DNA from: Polaribacter pectinis
GTDB lineage: Bacteria; Bacteroidota; Bacteroidia; Flavobacteriales; Flavobacteriaceae
Direction of reading: 5' to 3'
NCBI RefSeq assembly: GCF_014352875.1
Contig: NZ_CP060695.1
Span: 3,131,501 to 3,195,500 of the forward strand
Length of the DNA stretch: 64,000 bases
Made by a program: the position numbers and the translations under genes. Every line of letters starts with the position of its first letter. Positions within the stretch are counted from its first letter, which is position 1. Shown in pieces: positions 1 to 8,169 of this stretch. The notes under the pieces are model-generated. The model saw nothing but the letters and a program-made list of their open reading frames with translations, had not been told where the DNA came from and did not search any database.

Positions 1-1495
1 TGTTTGCCAAGCCAAAATGAAGTACTAAAGAGTGCTGACTTGCATGACTTCCTTGTCCATGAACTTCTTGAATAAGTTTTTCGCCATTAACAGTTAAAAT
101 TACTTTTGCACCTATAGCATCTTTATTTATGGTTTGTCCTTCTAATTTAAATTGAATCCAATTTTTACCATCAGTTCCTGTTGGGTTTAGTTGATTCTGA
201 AAAAAAGTAGTTTTTGGATTAGCACTTGCAGAACCTTTTAAAACAACAACAATTAGGTCTAAATCTCCATCTTTGTCGTAATCTGCATATGCCATTCCTC
301 TTCCTTTATCTCTATTGTTAACGCTCACTTTGGTTTGTGTAAAAGTAGTATCACCATTATTAGTAAAAAGGTAGTTTGGGTCACTGTCTCCTGTGCCAAT
401 AAAAGGTGCAGCAGGTACCCTTCCGTTTGCAACAAATAAATCTGGCCAAGTGTCATTATTAATATCTAAAAAGGCGGTTCCCCAACTTGTGCTAAATAAT
501 CCATTTCCGTCTAATGAAAATGTGTTTTCTACACCGGCAGAGGTAGCTATATCTTTAAAAACATTATTACCATCATTTTGTAATAAAACATTTCTACCTA
601 GGTTGGAGATGTAATAGTCGAAATCTTCATCTTTATCAATGTCTGCAGAAGAAATACCCATAGCATATATTGCTACATTAGCTTTTGTAGAAGATGAAAC
701 ATCAGAAAAGCTAGTTCCAGAAGCATTGTTTTTGTAAAGCGTATTTGGTACATTAAAAGCACCATAATCATTTGCAATATAAATGTCTTGGTTAAAATCT
801 TTATTATAATCTGTAGGCATTGTTGCTAAACCACATCCATCATTGTCAATTCCTAAAGCCGCTGCTTTTTCTGTAAAAGTATTATTTCCGTTATTTTCAT
901 AGAAAAAATTCTCATAGCATTCTGCATTAAAACCTACAACATCACCATTTGAATTAGTTACAGTACTTAAGCTTTTTTGATAATTAATTACATAAATATC
1001 TAAAAGACCATCGTTATTATAATCTAACAAATTAGCTCCCATTGAGAAGCTTTTTTCTGTTAATCCCCAAGAAGTTCCAGCTTCTGTAAAAGTTTCATTT
1101 CCGTTATTTATAAATAAAAGATTTCTACCGAAACCACTTGCGCCTTGGTTTTCTCTCCATGTTGTAATAAATAAATCTCTAAAACCATCATTATTAATAT
1201 CTCCACTTACAACTGATGTTGTATTATAATCACCAGTTGCAGAAAGTCCAATGTTGTTAATTTTTTCAAAAGTTCCATCACCTTTGTTTTTGTAAAGAGA
1301 GTCTTCGTCTATACCTCCAGATATATATAAGTCTTCCCAGCCATCATTATTATAATCGAAAAAAACTGCGCCACCTCCCATATTTGCTAAATCGTTAAAT
1401 AGATGGTTTACGCCAATTTCGCTTGATTTTTCTACTAATTGTGCAGAAATTTGAAAGGATAAAAGAAGAGATAAGATGCTTGTAAAGAGTTTCAT
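1..1495 (-). CDS. Secreted FG-GAP/VCBS repeat protein with ASPIC/UnbV-type domain (CRTAC1-like), 3' end outside window
   Basis: Translating the minus strand from the ATG at 1495 gives an open frame of about 498 codons that runs off the left edge. The first 20 or so residues are a signal peptide (start MKLFTSILSLLLSFQISAQ). Six or more FG-GAP/VCBS-type repeats follow, each with a calcium-binding DYNNDGW/DINNDG-like motif, which normally builds an extracellular beta-propeller. Near the window edge the sequence IQFKLEG..NKDAIGAKV and EVHGQGSHASQHS is typical of the ASPIC/UnbV domain that closes CRTAC1-like proteins. The family is surface-exposed or secreted in Bacteroidota, and a T9SS tail may lie beyond the window. 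The function is unknown; adhesion or binding is an inference. Similar proteins often sit beside SusCD genes, but none is adjacent here. Confidence 0.85.
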   Translation of the reverse strand, partial: MKLFTSILSLLLSFQISAQLVEKSSEIGVNHLFNDLANMGGGAVFFDYNNDGWEDLYISGGIDEDSLYKNKGDGTFEKINNIGLSATGDYNTTSVVSGDINNDGFRDLFITTWRENQGASGFGRNLLFINNGNETFTEAGTSWGLTEKSFSMGANLLDYNNDGLLDIYVINYQKSLSTVTNSNGDVVGFNAECYENFFYENNGNNTFTEKAAALGIDNDGCGLATMPTDYNKDFNQDIYIANDYGAFNVPNTLYKNNASGTSFSDVSSSTKANVAIYAMGISSADIDKDEDFDYYISNLGRNVLLQNDGNNVFKDIATSAGVENTFSLDGNGLFSTSWGTAFLDINNDTWPDLFVANGRVPAAPFIGTGDSDPNYLFTNNGDTTFTQTKVSVNNRDKGRGMAYADYDKDGDLDLIVVVLKGSASANPKTTFFQNQLNPTGTDGKNWIQFKLEGQTINKDAIGAKVILTVNGEKLIQEVHGQGSHASQHSLVLHFGLAN

Positions 1496-1572
1496 AATTG
1501 GTATTAAAATACAAATCAAGGTTTTTTTTCTTAAAAAACACAATAAATTATTAAATTATTTAAAATAAATAG

Positions 1573-1580
1573 TACATTTG
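1573..1580 (+). promoter_or_regulatory. Bacteroidota -7 promoter box TACATTTG for the tRNA
   Basis: This is an exact match to the flavobacterial -7 consensus TAnnTTTG, ending 13 nt before the tRNA 5' end. An AT-rich stretch lies upstream, where the weak -33 element would be. Confidence 0.65.
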
Positions 1581-1593
1581 CACCCAATAATTA

Positions 1594-1667
1594 GGTCCCA
1601 TAGCTCAGTTGGTTAGAGCATCTGACTCATAATCAGAGGGTCCTTGGTTCGAGCCCAAGTGGGACCA
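1594..1667 (+). tRNA. tRNA with CAU anticodon (elongator Met most likely; Ile2 not excluded)
   Basis: This 74-nt cloverleaf has a 7-bp acceptor (GGTCCCA/TGGGACC), the D-arm AGCTCAGTTGGTTAGAGC, an anticodon stem TCTGA/TCAGA with loop CTCATAA (anticodon CAT), and the T-loop GGTTCGAGCC. The discriminator base is A and no CCA is encoded. CAU tRNAs can be elongator Met or lysidine-modified Ile2, and I cannot separate them by eye. The lack of the initiator features (three GC pairs in the anticodon stem, 1:72 mismatch) rules out initiator Met. Confidence 0.93.
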
Positions 1668-1701
1668 CTTTTATCTGCAAGGTATAATCGATAAAAAATT
1701 A

Positions 1702-1709
1702 TATATTTG
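1702..1709 (+). promoter_or_regulatory. -7 promoter box TATATTTG for the small PID-CTERM-like gene
   Basis: Exact TAnnTTTG match 48 nt before the ATG at 1757. It gives the small gene its own transcript, separate from the tRNA upstream. Confidence 0.6.
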
Positions 1710-1756
1710 CAGAAATAATACATACAAATTTCAAAATTTTAATCTGGGGGGATAAA

Positions 1757-1942
1757 ATGAAGAAAAGAAAATATCTTACACTATTATTAGTGTTTGTCTT
1801 AATATGCACGGTTAGTGGACAAGTTGTGCCACCACCAATGCCACCACCACCACCACCTGGTTTACCAGTTGATGGAGGCCTTCTTTTTTTATTGATTTCT
1901 GGTTTAATTTTTGGAGTGAAAAAGATTAAAGATAATTTATAA
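1757..1942 (+). CDS. Small secreted/membrane protein with PID-CTERM-like sorting tail
   Basis: This 61-residue protein has a hydrophobic signal segment (about residues 6-22), a proline stretch (VVPPPMPPPPPPG), a GLPVDGG motif, a second hydrophobic segment (LLFLLISGLIFG) and a basic end (VKKIKDNL). This matches the short Flavobacteriia proteins recognised by the PID-CTERM domain (consensus PPPPGLPIDGG, transmembrane helix, KK), with V in place of I. The tail is thought to be a sorting or anchoring signal; the role of such minimal proteins is unknown. It has its own promoter at 1702 and an unusual G-rich region (GGGGGGAT) just before the start. Its stop codon overlaps the convergent ribE 3' end by 6 nt. 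Confidence 0.75.
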   Translation: MKKRKYLTLLLVFVLICTVSGQVVPPPMPPPPPPGLPVDGGLLFLLISGLIFGVKKIKDNL

Positions 1943-2521
1943 AGTAGTTAACCTAGCTACGTATTTGCCAATAACATCAAATTCTAAATTAACAATATCC
2001 CCCAATTTAATATTCTTAAAACCTGTATTTTCTAAAGTATAAGGTATTATTGCTACACTAAACGCTGCTTTTTTAGAATTAACAACTGTTAAACTAACAC
2101 CATTTATAGTTATAGAACCTTTTTCTATGGTAATATTGTTTTTATCAGAGTTATAGGAAAAAGTAAAAACAGTACTTCCGTTTTCATTTATAATATTAGT
2201 GCAAATTCCAGTTTCATCTACATGACCTTGTACAATATGTCCATCTAATCTATCGCCTAATTTCATAGCGCGTTCTAGGTTAATTGAATCATTAATTTTC
2301 AAATTACCTATATTCGTTTTTTCTAACGTTTCTTTAATGGCAGTAACAGTGTACTCATCATTTTTTATAGCTACAACTGTTAAACAGACACCATTGTGAG
2401 CCACACTTTGATCTATTTTTAACTCATTTGTGATGTTGCTTTTTACTGTTAAATGAAGATTATCTTGTTCTTTAACAAGATTTTTAACTTCGCCAAGTGT
2501 TTCTATAATTCCGGTAAACAT
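1937..2521 (-). CDS. ribE: Riboflavin synthase, alpha subunit
   Basis: The 194-residue product begins MFTGIIETLGEV, the family hallmark. It has two tandem lumazine-binding domains (about 1-95 and 96-190), each with the conserved NGVCLTV / NGVSLTV loop, and GHIVQGHVDETG opens the second half. It dismutates two 6,7-dimethyl-8-ribityllumazine molecules to riboflavin plus the pyrimidine donor in the cytosol. Length fits the family (about 195-220). The gene stands alone and is divergent from pdxA: a minus-strand TATTTTTG box (2560-2553) gives a leader of about 26 nt, too short for an FMN riboswitch. The 3' end overlaps the small gene at 1757-1942 by 6 nt. Confidence 0.97.
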   Translation of the reverse strand: MFTGIIETLGEVKNLVKEQDNLHLTVKSNITNELKIDQSVAHNGVCLTVVAIKNDEYTVTAIKETLEKTNIGNLKINDSINLERAMKLGDRLDGHIVQGHVDETGICTNIINENGSTVFTFSYNSDKNNITIEKGSITINGVSLTVVNSKKAAFSVAIIPYTLENTGFKNIKLGDIVNLEFDVIGKYVARLTTL

Positions 2522-2537
2522 ATCATTAAATTTTGGT

Positions 2538-2560
2538 TACTTTTGCACAAATCAAAAATA
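2538..2560. promoter_or_regulatory. Divergent promoter pair between ribE and pdxA
   Basis: Plus-strand TACTTTTG at 2538-2545 would start pdxA. Minus-strand TATTTTTG (read as CAAAAATA at 2553-2560) would start ribE. The boxes are only 7 nt apart, so the two polymerases would compete for the same DNA. Confidence 0.6.
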
Positions 2561-2580
2561 CTAATATTACAAGAGTTACT

Positions 2581-3615
2581 ATGGATAAATCTGATAAAAT
2601 TATAGTTGGAATTTCAATTGGAGATTTAAACGGAATTGGTATAGAGGTTATTCTAAAAACATTTCAAGATAAAAGAATGTTAGAGTTTTGTACGCCAGTA
2701 ATATTTGGTGCAACAAAAATAATCTCTTACCACAAAAAAGCATTCAATTCAGAAGTTCCAGTTCATGGAATTACTTCTTTGAGTCAACTAAATCATAATA
2801 AAATTAATTTATTAAATATATGGAAAGAGGATGTTGCAGTAGAATTAGGAAATTCAACTAAAATTTCTGGAGAATATGCTGCAAAATCATTAGCGTCTGC
2901 AGTAAAATATTTAAAAGAGAAAACAATTGATGTTTTGTTAACGGCACCAATTAATAAAGAAAACATTCAATCAGAAGAATTTAATTTTCCAGGTCATACA
3001 GAATATTTAGAAGCTAATTTAGAAGGAAAAAGTTTAATGATTTTAATGACAGATGAATTAAGAATAGGTTTAATTACTGGACATATTCCTATTTCTAAAG
3101 TTGCAGAAACAATTACACCAGAACTAATTAAAGAAAAAGTAGATACAATGTATACTTCGTTAAAGCAAGATTTTGGAATTAATAAACCAAAAATTGCGGT
3201 TTTAGGTTTAAATCCTCATTGTGGAGATAATGGTGTAATTGGTAAAGAAGATGATGAAATTATAAAGCCAACAATAGAAGAAATTAAAGAAACTGGTAAA
3301 CTTGTCTTTGGGCCATATGCGGCAGATGGCTTCTTTGGTTCAGAAACCTACAAACAGTTTGACGGAGTTTTAGCAGCTTATCACGACCAAGGATTAGCAC
3401 CATTTAAAGCGCTTTCTTTTGGTAACGGAGTTAATTTTACGGCAGGCTTAAGTGAAATTAGAACTTCTCCAGACCATGGTACAGGTTTTGATATTGCAGG
3501 TAAAAATATTGCAAGCTCTTCGTCATTTACACAAGCTTTATTTGCTGCCATTCAAATTTTTAAGAATAGAAAAGAATATAAAGAACTAACAAAAAACCCA
3601 CTGTTAGTAAGGTAA
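2581..3615 (+). CDS. pdxA: 4-hydroxythreonine-4-phosphate dehydrogenase
   Basis: PdxA oxidises 4-phosphohydroxy-L-threonine in DXP-dependent vitamin B6 synthesis. The 344-residue protein shows GISIGDLNGIGIEV near the start, LLTAPINKENI, FPGHTEYLE, LGLNPHCGDNG and AAYHDQGLAPFKAL. The His residues of these motifs are the divalent-metal ligands known in the family. Family members are about 330-350 residues. I chose the ATG at 2581. An upstream TTG extension to 2533 would begin before the TACTTTTG promoter box at 2538-2545 and so would not be transcribed. The gene is alone on its transcript before the DUF177-rpmF unit, which has its own promoter. Confidence 0.95.
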   Translation: MDKSDKIIVGISIGDLNGIGIEVILKTFQDKRMLEFCTPVIFGATKIISYHKKAFNSEVPVHGITSLSQLNHNKINLLNIWKEDVAVELGNSTKISGEYAAKSLASAVKYLKEKTIDVLLTAPINKENIQSEEFNFPGHTEYLEANLEGKSLMILMTDELRIGLITGHIPISKVAETITPELIKEKVDTMYTSLKQDFGINKPKIAVLGLNPHCGDNGVIGKEDDEIIKPTIEEIKETGKLVFGPYAADGFFGSETYKQFDGVLAAYHDQGLAPFKALSFGNGVNFTAGLSEIRTSPDHGTGFDIAGKNIASSSSFTQALFAAIQIFKNRKEYKELTKNPLLVR

Positions 3616-3668
3616 ATAATTATAAAATAAATTTTTAATATAAAAGAGTGTATAAAAACATTTTTTTA

Positions 3669-3676
3669 TATCTTTG
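3669..3676 (+). promoter_or_regulatory. -7 promoter box TATCTTTG for DUF177-rpmF
   Basis: Exact TAnnTTTG match 22 nt before the ATG at 3699. It supports that start over an in-frame TTG at 3693. Confidence 0.6.
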
Positions 3677-3698
3677 CACGCTCAATTGATGTTTGATA

Positions 3699-4235
3699 AT
3701 GAAAGACTTGAAACAATTCAACATACCGTTTGTAGGATTAAAAGAAGGAAGGCATTTATTTGAATATAATATTGACAACACGTTCTTTGCACTTTACAAT
3801 TTTGATGAATACGAAAATTCGAATATAAATATTGAATTAGAATTTGTTAAAAAAAGTACATTATTCGAACTTAACTTTGTTGCTTCAGGAACTGTAAATG
3901 TTCCTTGTGATGTTTCAGGTGAGTTTTATGATCAAGAAATAACTTCAGAATTGCCTTTAGTTGTTAAGTTTGGTCCAGAATATAATGATGAAAATGAAGA
4001 TATTTTAATTCTTCCTCATGAAGTGTATCAATTTAGTGTAGCGCAATTTATTTATGAAATGATTGTGTTAGCAGTTCCTAATAAAAGAGTTCATCCACAA
4101 GTTTTGGATGGTACAATGGAATCTGAAGCATTAAATAAATTAGAAGAATTAGAAATAAAAGTAGAAAAAACTGTTGAAACAACAGACCCAAGGTGGGATA
4201 AATTAAAGAATTTAATAACAGAAAAAAAGACATAA
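3699..4235 (+). CDS. DUF177 (YceD-type) protein, ribosome-associated partner of L32
   Basis: This 178-residue acidic cytosolic protein starts [17 protein letters not shown]. It carries the DUF177 features: an N-terminal beta region, a central [18 protein letters not shown] segment, and the C-terminal VHPQVLDGT and [10 protein letters not shown] motifs seen in the Bacteroidota branch. YceD/DUF177 genes sit directly before rpmF in very many bacteria and are implicated in 23S rRNA and ribosome assembly. Here only one base separates its stop from rpmF. The molecular role is inferred from the family and context; the annotation itself is firm. Confidence 0.9.
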   Translation: MKDLKQFNIPFVGLKEGRHLFEYNIDNTFFALYNFDEYENSNINIELEFVKKSTLFELNFVASGTVNVPCDVSGEFYDQEITSELPLVVKFGPEYNDENEDILILPHEVYQFSVAQFIYEMIVLAVPNKRVHPQVLDGTMESEALNKLEELEIKVEKTVETTDPRWDKLKNLITEKKT

Positions 4236-4236
4236 A

Positions 4237-4431
4237 ATGGCACATCCTAAAAGAAAAATATCCAAAACAAGAAGAGATAAAAGGAGAACACATTATAAAG
4301 CATCAGCTCAACAAATTGCAACAGATCCAACAACTGGAGAATCGCATTTATATCACAGAGCTCACTGGCATGAAGGTAAATTATATTACAGAGGTCAAGT
4401 GGTTTTAGAATCTGCAGCAGCAGAAGCATAG
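4237..4431 (+). CDS. rpmF: 50S ribosomal protein L32 (zinc-free form)
   Basis: The 64-residue basic protein starts [20 protein letters not shown], the classic L32 N-terminus. It contains no cysteine at all, so the four zinc-ribbon Cys residues of the metal-binding form are missing. This is the C-minus version common in Bacteroidota. It lies one base after the DUF177 stop and is followed by a strong intrinsic terminator at 4451-4478, so DUF177-rpmF form a closed two-gene operon. Confidence 0.97.
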   Translation: MAHPKRKISKTRRDKRRTHYKASAQQIATDPTTGESHLYHRAHWHEGKLYYRGQVVLESAAAEA

Positions 4432-4450
4432 AAAAAAATTAGACAGTATA

Positions 4451-4478
4451 AAAAACCCTCGAAATCGAGGGTTTTTTT
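4451..4478 (+). terminator. Intrinsic terminator after rpmF
   Basis: The CCCTCGA/TCGAGGG hairpin is flanked by an A-run upstream and a run of seven T downstream. It ends the DUF177-rpmF transcript. Confidence 0.9.
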
Positions 4479-4543
4479 GCGTTTTTAAAGTAAAAGTGAT
4501 TGTTTTTGACAACTTTTCTTCTAAAAAGTGAAATAATTTTCAT

Positions 4544-4551
4544 TACTTTTG
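4544..4551 (+). promoter_or_regulatory. -7 promoter box TACTTTTG for fabH-accB
   Basis: Exact TAnnTTTG match 33 nt before the fabH ATG. It lies across an in-frame TTG at 4549, so translation cannot start at that TTG. Confidence 0.6.
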
Positions 4552-4584
4552 AATTTCCATATACTTGGACAACAAACAATAATT

Positions 4585-5580
4585 ATGACTAAAATCACTG
4601 CAGCAATCACAGCAGTAGGGAAATATGTTCCTGAATACGTTTTAACCAATAAGGAGTTAGAAACCTATGTAGATACCAATGATGAATGGATAACTACAAG
4701 AACTGGAATCAAAGAAAGAAGAATACTTAAAGGCGAAGGATTAGGTACTTCTTACATGGCAATAAAAGCCGCGGAAGAATTATTGCAAAAATCAAAAATT
4801 AATCCAAAAGAAATAGATTTAGTAATTGTTGGAACTGCTACACCAGATTTACCAGTAGCATCAACTGCAGCATATGTGGCAACAGAAATTGGTGCAGTAA
4901 ATGCATTTGGCTACGATTTGCAAGCAGCATGTTCTAGTTTTTTATACGGTATGTCTACAGCTGCAAGTTATATTGAATCTGGTAGATATAAAAAAGTACT
5001 TTTAATTGGAGCTGATAAAATGTCTTCAATTATAGATTATAAAGACAGAGCAACATGTATTATTTTTGGTGATGGAGCAGGAGCCGTTTTGTTTGAACCA
5101 AATAATGAAGGATTAGGATTGCAAGATGAGTTTTTAAGAAGCGATGGTATTGGAAGAGATTTCTTAAGAATAGAAGCTGGAGGTTCTTTAATGCCTACAA
5201 CTAAAGAAACAGTTGAAGCTAATAAGCATTTTGTATATCAAGAAGGAAAAACAGTTTTTAAATATGCTGTTTCTAATATGGCAGATGTTGCTGAAAAAAT
5301 GTTGACTAGAAATAATTTAACAGAACCAGACATTCAATGGTTAGTGGCACATCAAGCAAATAAAAGAATTATTGAAGCAACTGCAAAAAGAGTAGGAGTT
5401 TCATCTGAAAAAGTAATGATGAACATCCAAAGATATGGAAATACAACATCTGCAACTTTACCTCTTTTATTAGCAGATTATGAGAGCCAATTAAAAAAAG
5501 GAGATAATTTAATTTTTGCTGCATTTGGTGGCGGTTTCACTTGGGGAGCTGCATACGTAAAATGGGCATATAATTCATAA
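4585..5580 (+). CDS. fabH: Beta-ketoacyl-ACP synthase III
   Basis: FabH condenses acetyl-CoA (or another acyl-CoA primer) with malonyl-ACP to start fatty acid synthesis. The 331-residue protein has the catalytic triad of the family: Cys116 in DLQAACSSFLYG, His in WLVAHQANKRI and Asn in RYGNTTSA. The end GDNLIFAAFGGGFTWG is also typical. The start at 4585 is preferred because the longer frame begins inside the promoter box. accB follows after 25 nt, so fabH, accB and probably accC are co-transcribed and join chain initiation to malonyl-CoA supply. Branched versus straight primer preference cannot be read by eye. Confidence 0.96.
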   Translation: MTKITAAITAVGKYVPEYVLTNKELETYVDTNDEWITTRTGIKERRILKGEGLGTSYMAIKAAEELLQKSKINPKEIDLVIVGTATPDLPVASTAAYVATEIGAVNAFGYDLQAACSSFLYGMSTAASYIESGRYKKVLLIGADKMSSIIDYKDRATCIIFGDGAGAVLFEPNNEGLGLQDEFLRSDGIGRDFLRIEAGGSLMPTTKETVEANKHFVYQEGKTVFKYAVSNMADVAEKMLTRNNLTEPDIQWLVAHQANKRIIEATAKRVGVSSEKVMMNIQRYGNTTSATLPLLLADYESQLKKGDNLIFAAFGGGFTWGAAYVKWAYNS

Positions 5581-5605
5581 ACCAAACAATTAAACAATAA
5601 GAAAT

Positions 5606-6082
5606 ATGGATATTAAAGAAATTCAAAATCTTATAAAATTTGTAGCTAAATCTGGCGCAAGCGAGGTAAAGTTAGAAATGGAAGATATAAAGATTACTAT
5701 TAGAACTGGTTCTGGTAAAACAGAAACCACTATTTTACAAGCTGCACCTATGGCAAGTATGCCACAAGCAGCTGCACCAGTTGCAGCACCAGCTGCTGCA
5801 GAAGCAGTAACTACTATTGTTACAGATAGTGCAGAAGCTAACTATGTTACTATAAAGTCTCCTATTATTGGAACTTTTTATAGAAAACCATCTCCAGATA
5901 AACCAAATTTTGCTGAAGTTGGAACAGAAGTAAGCGTTGGTGATACAGTTTGTGTTATCGAAGCAATGAAATTATTTAACGAAATAGAATCTGAAATTTC
6001 AGGAAAAATCGTTAAAGTTTTAGTTGATGATTCTTCTCCTGTAGAGTTCGATCAACCATTATTTTTAGTAGATCCATCTTAA
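5606..6082 (+). CDS. accB: Biotin carboxyl carrier protein of acetyl-CoA carboxylase
   Basis: AccB carries carboxybiotin between biotin carboxylase and the carboxyltransferase. The 158-residue protein has an N-terminal helix region (KEIQNLIKFVAKSGASEVKL), a flexible Ala/Pro-rich linker (about 45-75) and a C-terminal biotinyl domain from about residue 82. The biotin-attachment site EAMKLFNE has Lys122 as the modified residue, and the thumb IIGTFYRKPSPDKP marks the acetyl-CoA carboxylase type. It lies 25 nt after fabH and 81 nt before accC. Confidence 0.96.
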   Translation: MDIKEIQNLIKFVAKSGASEVKLEMEDIKITIRTGSGKTETTILQAAPMASMPQAAAPVAAPAAAEAVTTIVTDSAEANYVTIKSPIIGTFYRKPSPDKPNFAEVGTEVSVGDTVCVIEAMKLFNEIESEISGKIVKVLVDDSSPVEFDQPLFLVDPS

Positions 6083-6105
6083 TATAAATCACAATTTTTA
6101 ATTTC

Positions 6106-6140
6106 CAAACTCTTAATTATATCATAGGAGTTTGTTTTTT
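6106..6140 (+). terminator. Weak terminator/attenuator-like hairpin between accB and accC
   Basis: CAAACTC at 6106-6112 can pair with GAGTTTG at 6128-6134, followed at once by six T. The 15-nt loop and 7-bp stem make it weak, so partial read-through into accC is plausible. Confidence 0.35.
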
Positions 6141-6163
6141 GAATATTGAAAAATTGAAGACTT

Positions 6164-7501
6164 ATGTTTAAAAAAATATTAATTGCCAATAGAGGTGAAA
6201 TAGCATTACGTGTTATTAGAACTTGTAGAGAAATGGGCATTAAAACTGTGGCAGTGTATTCTACTGCAGATGCAGAAAGTTTACATGTTAGATTTGCAGA
6301 TGAAGCAGTTTGTATTGGCCCCCCATCAAGTGCAGAATCGTATTTAAAAATGTCTAACATTATATCTGCAGCTGAAATTACAAATGCAGATGCAATTCAC
6401 CCTGGTTACGGTTTTTTATCAGAAAACGCTAAATTTTCTAATTTATGTGAAGAGCATAATATTAAGTTTATTGGAGCATCAGGTAGAATGATAGACCAAA
6501 TGGGAGACAAAGCAAATGCAAAGTCTACTATGATTGCTGCTGGCGTACCTTGTGTTCCAGGTAGTGAAGGTGTAATTGTCGATTTTGAAGATTGTGAAAA
6601 AGTTGCACTAGAAACAGGATACCCTGTTATGTTAAAAGCTTCTGCTGGTGGTGGAGGTAAAGGAATGCGTGCAGTTTGGAAACCTGAAGATTTAAAAGAC
6701 GCTTGGGATTCTGCAAGACATGAATCTAAAGCTGCTTTTGGAAATGATGATATGTATATGGAAAAGCTTATTGAAGAGCCAAGACATATAGAAATTCAAA
6801 TTGTAGGAGATTCTTTTGGTAAAGCTTGTCATTTATCAGAAAGAGATTGTTCTGTACAAAGACGTCATCAAAAATTAACAGAAGAAACTCCTTCTCCATT
6901 CATGACAGATGAATTGAGAGAAAAAATGGGAACTGCAGCAGTAAAAGCAGCAGAATTCATTAAATATGAAGGAGCAGGAACTGTAGAGTTTTTAGTTGAT
7001 AAACATAGAAATTTCTACTTTATGGAGATGAATACTCGTATACAAGTAGAACACCCAATTACTGAAGAAGTTGTAAATTATGACTTAATTCGTGAGCAAA
7101 TTTTAGTTGCAGCTGGTGTGCCAATTTCAGGTAAAAACTATTATCCACAAATGCATTCTATAGAATGTAGAATTAATGCAGAGGATCCTTATAATAACTT
7201 TAGACCAGCTCCTGGAAAAATTACAACTTTTCACTCTCCTGGAGGTCATGGAGTTAGAATGGATACACATGTGTATGCAGGTTATATGATTCCGCCAAAT
7301 TACGATTCTATGATTGCAAAATTAATTACTACTGCTCAAACCAGAGAAGAAGCAATTAATAAAATGAAAAGAGCTTTAGATGAGTTTGTAATTGAAGGTG
7401 TAAAAACTACAATTCCTTTTCATAGACAATTAATGGATCACCCAGATTATGTTGCAGGAAACTACACAACTAAATTTATGGAAGATTTCGAAATGAAATA
7501 A
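6164..7501 (+). CDS. accC: Biotin carboxylase subunit of acetyl-CoA carboxylase
   Basis: AccC carboxylates biotin on AccB using ATP and bicarbonate. The 445-residue protein has the N-terminal [20 protein letters not shown] motif and the ATP-grasp glycine loop [12 protein letters not shown]. The catalytic segments [15 protein letters not shown] and ECRINAEDP and the C-terminal cap complete it. Length equals the stand-alone AccC form (about 450), not pyruvate carboxylase. No promoter box is obvious in the 81-nt gap after accB, so it is probably the third gene of the fabH-accB-accC unit, perhaps modulated by the small hairpin at 6106. Confidence 0.97.
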   Translation: MFKKILIANRGEIALRVIRTCREMGIKTVAVYSTADAESLHVRFADEAVCIGPPSSAESYLKMSNIISAAEITNADAIHPGYGFLSENAKFSNLCEEHNIKFIGASGRMIDQMGDKANAKSTMIAAGVPCVPGSEGVIVDFEDCEKVALETGYPVMLKASAGGGGKGMRAVWKPEDLKDAWDSARHESKAAFGNDDMYMEKLIEEPRHIEIQIVGDSFGKACHLSERDCSVQRRHQKLTEETPSPFMTDELREKMGTAAVKAAEFIKYEGAGTVEFLVDKHRNFYFMEMNTRIQVEHPITEEVVNYDLIREQILVAAGVPISGKNYYPQMHSIECRINAEDPYNNFRPAPGKITTFHSPGGHGVRMDTHVYAGYMIPPNYDSMIAKLITTAQTREEAINKMKRALDEFVIEGVKTTIPFHRQLMDHPDYVAGNYTTKFMEDFEMK

Positions 7502-7533
7502 ATTTCCATATTTTACTTAAAATTTTATATCTA

Positions 7534-7569
7534 AAATAGAGAATACACTTTGTATTCTCTATTTTTTTT
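7534..7569 (+). terminator. Intrinsic terminator after accC
   Basis: The 14-bp stem AAATAGAGAATACA/TGTATTCTCTATTT has a 3-nt loop and runs into a T-tract. The near-consensus box TATCTTTA (7569-7576) of the next gene abuts it. Confidence 0.9.
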
Positions 7570-7591
7570 ATCTTTAGGCTAAATAATATCT

Positions 7592-8044
7592 ATGATGAAA
7601 ATTGACGGAATTGATAAAACTATTATAAAAATGCTGATAAATGACGCTAGAACACCAGTGTTAAGTATTGCAAGAAAAGTAGGAGTTTCTGGCGCTGCAA
7701 TTCATCAACGTTTAAAAAAATTAGAAAAATCTAAATTGATTGAAGGCTATAAAATGATTGTAAACCCTAAATCTTTGGGATATACAACAACAGCTTTTAT
7801 AGGCGTTTTTTTAGATGCTTCAAGTCAATTAGCACCAACAATAAAAAGCTTGAAAGCAATTCCTGAAGTTGTAGAAAGTCATTATACTACAGGTAATTAT
7901 GCTGTTTTTATAAAAGTTTTATGTAAAAACAATGAGGATTTAATGTACTTGCTAAACAAAGATATTCAGAATATAAAAGGCGTATTAAGAACAGAAACTT
8001 TTATTTCTTTAGAACAGCATATTAACAGGCAAATCCTAATATAA
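7592..8044 (+). CDS. Lrp/AsnC family transcriptional regulator
   Basis: This 150-residue protein has an N-terminal helix-turn-helix: DGIDKTIIKMLINDAR, then SIARKVGVSGAAIHQRLKKL with the recognition helix at about residues 34-50. The C-terminal RAM/AsnC ligand domain (about 65-145) contains TTGNYAVFIKV. Such proteins bind DNA as octamer-like assemblies and sense amino acids. The start may be either of two adjacent ATG codons (7592 or 7595). It stands between the accC terminator and the receiver-HPt cluster, so its targets cannot be inferred from neighbours. Confidence 0.92.
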   Translation: MMKIDGIDKTIIKMLINDARTPVLSIARKVGVSGAAIHQRLKKLEKSKLIEGYKMIVNPKSLGYTTTAFIGVFLDASSQLAPTIKSLKAIPEVVESHYTTGNYAVFIKVLCKNNEDLMYLLNKDIQNIKGVLRTETFISLEQHINRQILI

Positions 8045-8066
8045 TTTTATTTGTCTATAAAATGAT

Positions 8067-8099
8067 ACCATTCGTCAAGCAAACAAAACGATTAAACTA
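8067..8099 (+). promoter_or_regulatory. Candidate LytTR-type direct repeat upstream of the receiver-HPt-LytTR cluster
   Basis: ACCATTCGTCAA (8067-8078) and ACGATTAAACTA (8088-8099) match at 7 of 12 positions with a 21-bp period. LytTR domains bind two short direct repeats about two helical turns apart. The match is modest on its own, but a better copy with the same period lies at 9668-9699 just after the LytTR gene. Confidence 0.35.
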
Positions 8100-8169
8100 A
8101 CAAAAATAAATGCTATACTTTTTTAGTTCATTTTTGCAGTATCCCCTGTAATTTAATTGTTGTTTTATA

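Noticed and set aside
393..614. 73-residue frame on the plus strand
   Set aside because: It is antisense to the FG-GAP protein, which has a clear signal peptide and repeats on the minus strand.
2522..2580. FMN riboswitch before ribE
   Set aside because: The divergent promoter leaves a leader of only about 26 nt, too short for an RFN element.
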